Source: DASWRT01 sp036403035 (lineage in GTDB: Bacteria; Pseudomonadota; Alphaproteobacteria; ATCC43930; CGMCC-115725). Taken from it: DNA of 8,917 nt. Position 1 is the first letter of the stretch; each line of letters begins with the position of its first letter. Shown piece after piece: positions 6,556-8,917 of this stretch. The notes beneath the pieces are model-generated. The model was not told the DNA's origin. It did not search any database and saw only the letters and a program-made list of their open reading frames with translations. The stretch covers positions 1 through 8,917 of the forward strand of contig DASWRT010000305.1 of NCBI GenBank assembly GCA_036403035.1, written 5' to 3'. The translations under genes were made by a program, and so were the position numbers.

Positions 6556-6594
6556 CCGCAGCAGACGCTCCGCGAGCTGAAGCTCGTCGAGTAA
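6556..6594 (+). other. In-frame coding-like extension after the PhyH stop codon
   Basis: Twelve codons directly after the TGA (6553-6555), in the same frame, all end in G or C and encode PQQTLRELKLVE before TAA (6592-6594). TGA followed by C is known as a leaky stop context. A small CGAGC-TGAA-GCTCG stem (6573-6586) lies inside. It is either a recently cut C-terminus (TGG or CGA changed to TGA), a readthrough tail, or chance. Confidence 0.35.
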
Positions 6595-6604
6595 CGCCGT
6601 AAAT

Positions 6605-6727
6605 AAAAGAAGAATAAAACAACGTTCGAACCACCAAGACACCAAGAACACCAAGGGTTTTTACAGCGCGCAGCGCATTAATTTTCCTTGGTGTCTTAGT
6701 GTCTTGGCGGTTCGAGCTTTATTTTTA
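6605..6727. terminator. Probable bidirectional terminator formed by the inverted repeat
   Basis: On the plus strand the stem is followed by GCTTTATTTTTAC. On the minus strand it is followed by GTTGTTTTATTCTTC. A long stem with a T-rich tail in both directions, between the convergent oxygenase and aminotransferase genes, could stop transcription from both. Confidence 0.5.
6627..6714. repeat. Long inverted repeat with internal 8-9 nt period (CACCAAGA units)
   Basis: The left arm (6627-6656, 30 nt) and right arm (6686-6714, 29 nt) are inverted copies with two substitutions and one extra A. They are separated by a 29-nt loop containing AGCGCGCAGCGC. Each arm is itself a short tandem array: CACCAAGA, CACCAAGAA, CACCAAGGG on the left, and CGCCAAGA, CACTAAGA, CACCAAGG in the reverse complement of the right. 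AT-rich flanks (AAATAAAAGAAGAATAAAAC and GCTTTATTTTTAC) partly continue the symmetry. Base composition is clearly unlike the coding DNA on both sides, and the element fills the gap between two convergent genes. I recall similar CCAAGACACCAAG repeats scattered between genes in other bacteria, so this is probably a dispersed, non-coding repeat. Confidence 0.85.
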
Positions 6728-6738
6728 CTTCAGGCGAT

Positions 6739-7923
6739 CTACACCCGCTTCAGCACCTGCCGGAACGCCTCGGCGAAGGCGGCGCGGTCGGACGCGGTGC
6801 CGATTGTGACGCGGACGCAGCGGTTGAGCGGCGGCAGGCCCGGCATGCGGATGAAGACCCCGTGCTCCTCCAGCAGCGTCGCCAGTACCGCCTTCGCCCG
6901 CTCCGCCGAACCGACGTCGATCGAGACGAAGTTCGTCGCCGACGGCAGCGCCTTCAGTCCCAGCTCGTCGGCGAGGCGCTGGTACTCGCGCCGCCCCTCC
7001 GCGACCTCGCGCACCACGCCGGCGATGAACTCGGGATCGCCGAGCGAGGCGAGCGCGCCGGCCTGCGCCAGCCGGCCGACGGCGAAATGGTTGCGGATCT
7101 TGTCGAAGGCGCGAATCGTCTCGGCCGGCGCGATCGCGTAGCCGACCCGCAGCCCGGCGAGCCCGAACGCCTTGGAGAAGGTGCGCAGCCGGATCACCCG
7201 CGAATCCTCCGGGTCGATCTCGGGGATCGAGTCCGCCGGGGCGAAGTCGGCATAGGCCTCGTCGAGCGCCAGCACCACGCCCGGCGGCAGCCGCTCGATC
7301 AGCTCGCGCTGCGCCGCCGCGGGCAGCCAGCTCCCGCTCGGGTTGTCCGGGTTCGAGAGATAGACGAGCCGCGCCCCGGCCCGCCGCGCCGCGTCGGCCA
7401 GCGCCTCGGGGTCGTTGCGGTCGTCGCGGTATGGCGCGGTCGCGAACCGGCCGCCGAAGCCGTTGACGTGGAAGGCGAAGGTCGGATAGCCGCCGTGCGA
7501 CATCGTGACCACGTCGCCGGGATCGATGAAGGCGCGGACGACCAGTCCGAGCAGCTCGTCGACGCCGCCGCCCAGCACCACGTTGTCGATCGAGACGCCG
7601 TGCCGGCGCGCGAGCGCGCTGCGCAGCTCGAACCCCTCGGGATCGCCGTACCAGTTGACGCGCGCCGCCTCCGCCGCCATCGCCGCGACCGCCTTGGGCG
7701 ACGGCCCGAACGCGCTCTCGTTGGCGCCGATGCGGACCCGGAGCGGCCGGCCGACCCGGCGCTCCAGCGCCTCCGGCGGGACGAACGGGACCACCGCGGG
7801 CAACGCCTCGACGAGGCTGGCATAGCGCGGGCGCCGCCCTTCGGCGTCCACCGCCACCGGCTCCGGTGCCGTCGTCGTTGCTGCTGACGTTTTTGCTGCT
7901 GCTGCTGATCGGGAAGCGCTCAT
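6739..7923 (-). CDS. HisC-like PLP-dependent class I/II aminotransferase
   Basis: Cytoplasmic fold-type I aminotransferase of 394 residues, related to histidinol-phosphate aminotransferase. IGANESAFGPSP (near 70-80) is the HisC-type N-terminal motif. N191-P-D-N194-P-S-G, D221 in LALDEAYADF, K251 in TFSKAFGLAGLRVGY (Schiff-base lysine) and R259 are the PLP site. CVRVTIGT carries the arginine expected to bind the substrate carboxylate or phosphate. The first 35 or so residues are an Ala/Thr/Ser-rich extension (SASRSAAAAKTSAATTTAPE) absent from ordinary HisC, which is usually 350-370 long. The ATG at 7923 overlaps the SET gene's stop as ATGA, with GAGG about 8 nt upstream, so translation is probably coupled. 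No his genes are nearby, so a role outside histidine synthesis is likely; the substrate is unknown. Confidence 0.92.
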   Translation of the reverse strand: MSASRSAAAAKTSAATTTAPEPVAVDAEGRRPRYASLVEALPAVVPFVPPEALERRVGRPLRVRIGANESAFGPSPKAVAAMAAEAARVNWYGDPEGFELRSALARRHGVSIDNVVLGGGVDELLGLVVRAFIDPGDVVTMSHGGYPTFAFHVNGFGGRFATAPYRDDRNDPEALADAARRAGARLVYLSNPDNPSGSWLPAAAQRELIERLPPGVVLALDEAYADFAPADSIPEIDPEDSRVIRLRTFSKAFGLAGLRVGYAIAPAETIRAFDKIRNHFAVGRLAQAGALASLGDPEFIAGVVREVAEGRREYQRLADELGLKALPSATNFVSIDVGSAERAKAVLATLLEEHGVFIRMPGLPPLNRCVRVTIGTASDRAAFAEAFRQVLKRV

Positions 7924-8297
7924 TCGCTGACCTCGAACCAAAGGGGACAGCCGTAGTCGATCGTCACCTCCTCGCCCGGCGCGATCGGCCGCACGGCATG
8001 GAGGTCGAGCGTCTGTCCGGCATAATTCCGCTCCACCCTCGCCCGTGGTGACGACGAGTGATTACACACCGAAAGAGTGCCGAACGCAACCGCGCTCCGC
8101 CCGTCCGCGTCGGGATCGCCGTCCCAGTGAAAATAATAGTGGTGAAGAATCGTGCGATCGAGGTGGCGCGCCTCCTCGGCGTCGAACACGACGACCGGCG
8201 CCGCCTCGATCAGCTCGCCGGCTGCGATCGCCCGGCGCGCAAAAACGCCGCGCCCCTTGCTCGGATCGCGGCGGATCTCGATCGCGGCTGTGGTCAT
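7920..8297 (-). CDS. Minimal SET-domain protein-lysine methyltransferase
   Basis: 125 residues from the ATG at 8297, essentially only a SET domain, expected to move a methyl group from S-adenosylmethionine to a lysine of a protein partner in the cytoplasm. SKGRGVFARRAIAAGELIE (13-31) is the N-terminal SET motif. N79-H80-S81 in LSVCNHSSSP is the S-adenosylmethionine-binding and pseudoknot motif, and GEEVTIDYG (108-116) carries the catalytic Y115. No pre-SET or post-SET cysteines follow. An in-frame GTG at 8384 would add 29 Gly/His/Ala-rich residues unlike the family; I prefer the ATG, although neither has a clear Shine-Dalgarno sequence. A hairpin sits just upstream of the ATG. It lies downstream of tatA and overlaps the aminotransferase by 4 nt. 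Its target is unknown; the coupled aminotransferase is an obvious candidate. Confidence 0.88.
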   Translation of the reverse strand: MTTAAIEIRRDPSKGRGVFARRAIAAGELIEAAPVVVFDAEEARHLDRTILHHYYFHWDGDPDADGRSAVAFGTLSVCNHSSSPRARVERNYAGQTLDLHAVRPIAPGEEVTIDYGCPLWFEVSE

Positions 8298-8303
8298 GGC
8301 TGT

Positions 8304-8333
8304 ACCGGCGCCGCACGAGCCGGTGGCGCCGGT
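8304..8333. promoter_or_regulatory. Perfect hairpin just upstream of the SET start codon
   Basis: ACCGGCGCC (8304-8312) and GGCGCCGGT (8325-8333) are perfect inverted copies with a 12-nt loop. In the minus-strand transcript the stem ends 6 nt before the SET ATG and covers the place where a ribosome binding site should be. It may limit translation of the SET-aminotransferase pair, or mark processing of a tatA transcript. Confidence 0.45.
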
Positions 8334-8429
8334 GTCAAATGCGGCGTCGGGGCCGCCATGCCCCTGCCCGTGCCCGTCCGTCACGGCCGGAAGCGGCGCC
8401 GCGATGCTGCTGCTGCCCTGGCCCCTATC

Positions 8430-8714
8430 TCAGCCGCGATGCGCCGCGGTATGGCCGTCGGCGGGGCCCACCGCCGGCTGCGGCGATGCGGCGGCGGCGG
8501 CGGCATTGGCCTGGGCGGACGGCGGCGCGACGGCGGGCGGCGCCTGCGGCGCACCGGCGGCGGCCGGGGTCTCGTCGTCTTCCTTCATCCCGGCCTTGAA
8601 CGCCTTGATGCCCTTGGCGAAATCGCCCATCACCCGCGGCATCTTGCCGGCCCCGAAGAGAATCAGGACGATGGCGAGCACCACCACCCAATGCATCAAA
8701 CTGAACGAACCCAT
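8430..8714 (-). CDS. tatA: Sec-independent protein translocase subunit TatA
   Basis: Pore-forming subunit of the twin-arginine translocase, which exports folded proteins across the inner membrane. It is 94 residues. A short N-terminal membrane helix (about 4-20, FSLMHWVVVLAIVLILF) leads to the F20-G21 hinge. The amphipathic helix KMPRVMGDFAKGIKAFKAGM (24-43) follows, then the acidic EDDE and a flexible Ala/Pro/Gln tail ending in HTAAHRG. MGDFAKGIKAFK is typical of alphaproteobacterial TatA. The ATG at 8714 has AGGA about 8 nt upstream; an earlier in-frame start at 8765 would add 17 polar residues and was rejected. No tatB or tatC follows: the SET and aminotransferase genes do. The partner genes must lie upstream or elsewhere. 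Confidence 0.93.
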   Translation of the reverse strand: MGSFSLMHWVVVLAIVLILFGAGKMPRVMGDFAKGIKAFKAGMKEDDETPAAAGAPQAPPAVAPPSAQANAAAAAASPQPAVGPADGHTAAHRG

Positions 8715-8863
8715 GAACCGATCCTGCGCGTCTGTCGTTGCGGTGGCCGGCCGCCACTTTAGCAAGCCGCCTCACCGAACGCACGTGGCGATAATCGCGC
8801 CCCGCGCAAGGCCCTCCGCCCGGAAATTTCCACGTCGCGCCCGGCCGTTGCGCGGCCATTCGC
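8715..8863 (-). promoter_or_regulatory. tatA upstream region
   Basis: Non-coding stretch that should hold the tatA promoter. It has the palindrome GCGAT-A-ATCGC (8788-8798) overlapping CACGTG, and on the minus strand GCTTGCTAAAGT as a possible -10 region. No convincing -35/-10 pair could be set. Confidence 0.3.
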
Positions 8864-8865
8864 TT

Positions 8866-8902
8866 CCACCGCGGAGGACGCGGGGAGCCGCGGAGACACG
8901 CC
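8866..8902. repeat. Periodic CGCGGAG repeat at the window edge
   Basis: CCACCGCGGAGGACGCGGGG and the following bases form three units of 9-10 nt: CGCGGAGGA (8870-8878), CGCGGGGAGC (8879-8888) and CGCGGAGACA (8889-8898). The layout, a CCAC start followed by 9-nt purine-rich units, matches that of the CACCAAGA repeat at 6627. A second, inverted arm, if present, lies beyond the window. Confidence 0.5.
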
Positions 8903-8917
8903 GGCCGTGCTTCCGCG

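Noticed and set aside
6627..6714. CRISPR-like or tandem-spacer array
   Set aside because: The units are only 8-9 nt, directly adjacent without spacers, and arranged as an inverted pair.
6739..7923. Assignment as the histidine-biosynthesis hisC
   Set aside because: No other his genes are nearby, the N-terminal extension is unusual and HisC-like folds serve many substrates, so the symbol was withheld.

Overview
The window is GC-rich DNA with strong G/C bias at third codon positions. The protein set (an alphaproteobacterial-type TatA, an OxlT-like MFS transporter, a phytanoyl-CoA dioxygenase-like enzyme, a small SET protein and two small uncharacterised proteins) suggests an alphaproteobacterium, perhaps of the Rhodospirillales/Rhizobiales kind. 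This is inferred from protein resemblance only. I see no rRNA, tRNA, CRISPR array, transposase or phage gene.

Left part (1-2749): an amino-acid oxidase of the monomeric sarcosine oxidase / N-methyltryptophan oxidase family leaves the window on the minus strand. It is divergent from a gamma-glutamyltransferase-fold Ntn hydrolase on the plus strand. The shared intergenic region carries two identical palindromes, TATCGATA, 16 bp apart. The hydrolase keeps the GGT catalytic machinery, but the residues that recognise the gamma-glutamyl group appear replaced. It also has no conventional start codon where its conserved sequence begins; an ATT behind a good Shine-Dalgarno sequence fits best. Together the pair looks like a two-step catabolic unit: an amidase followed by an amine or amino-acid oxidase.

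Middle (2783-5560): a TetR repressor is divergent from a 12-helix MFS transporter, with operator-like palindromes between them, a classic self-regulated transporter module. Next come a 127-residue single-helix membrane or exported protein and, convergent to it, a 64-residue helical protein.

Right part (5695-8917): a PhyH-type Fe(II)/2-oxoglutarate oxygenase is followed, after an in-frame TGA, by twelve more codons with perfect GC3. It converges on a minus-strand cluster read from the right: tatA, then a minimal SET-domain lysine methyltransferase, then a HisC-like PLP aminotransferase. The last two overlap by ATGA. Between the converging genes lies a long inverted repeat with an internal 8-9 nt period (CACCAAGA units). 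The right edge carries part of a second periodic element (CGCGGAG units) that looks like a relative in architecture.

The points most worth following are the translationally coupled SET-aminotransferase pair, the GGT-like enzyme with altered specificity residues and an apparent ATT start, and the two periodic intergenic repeats.
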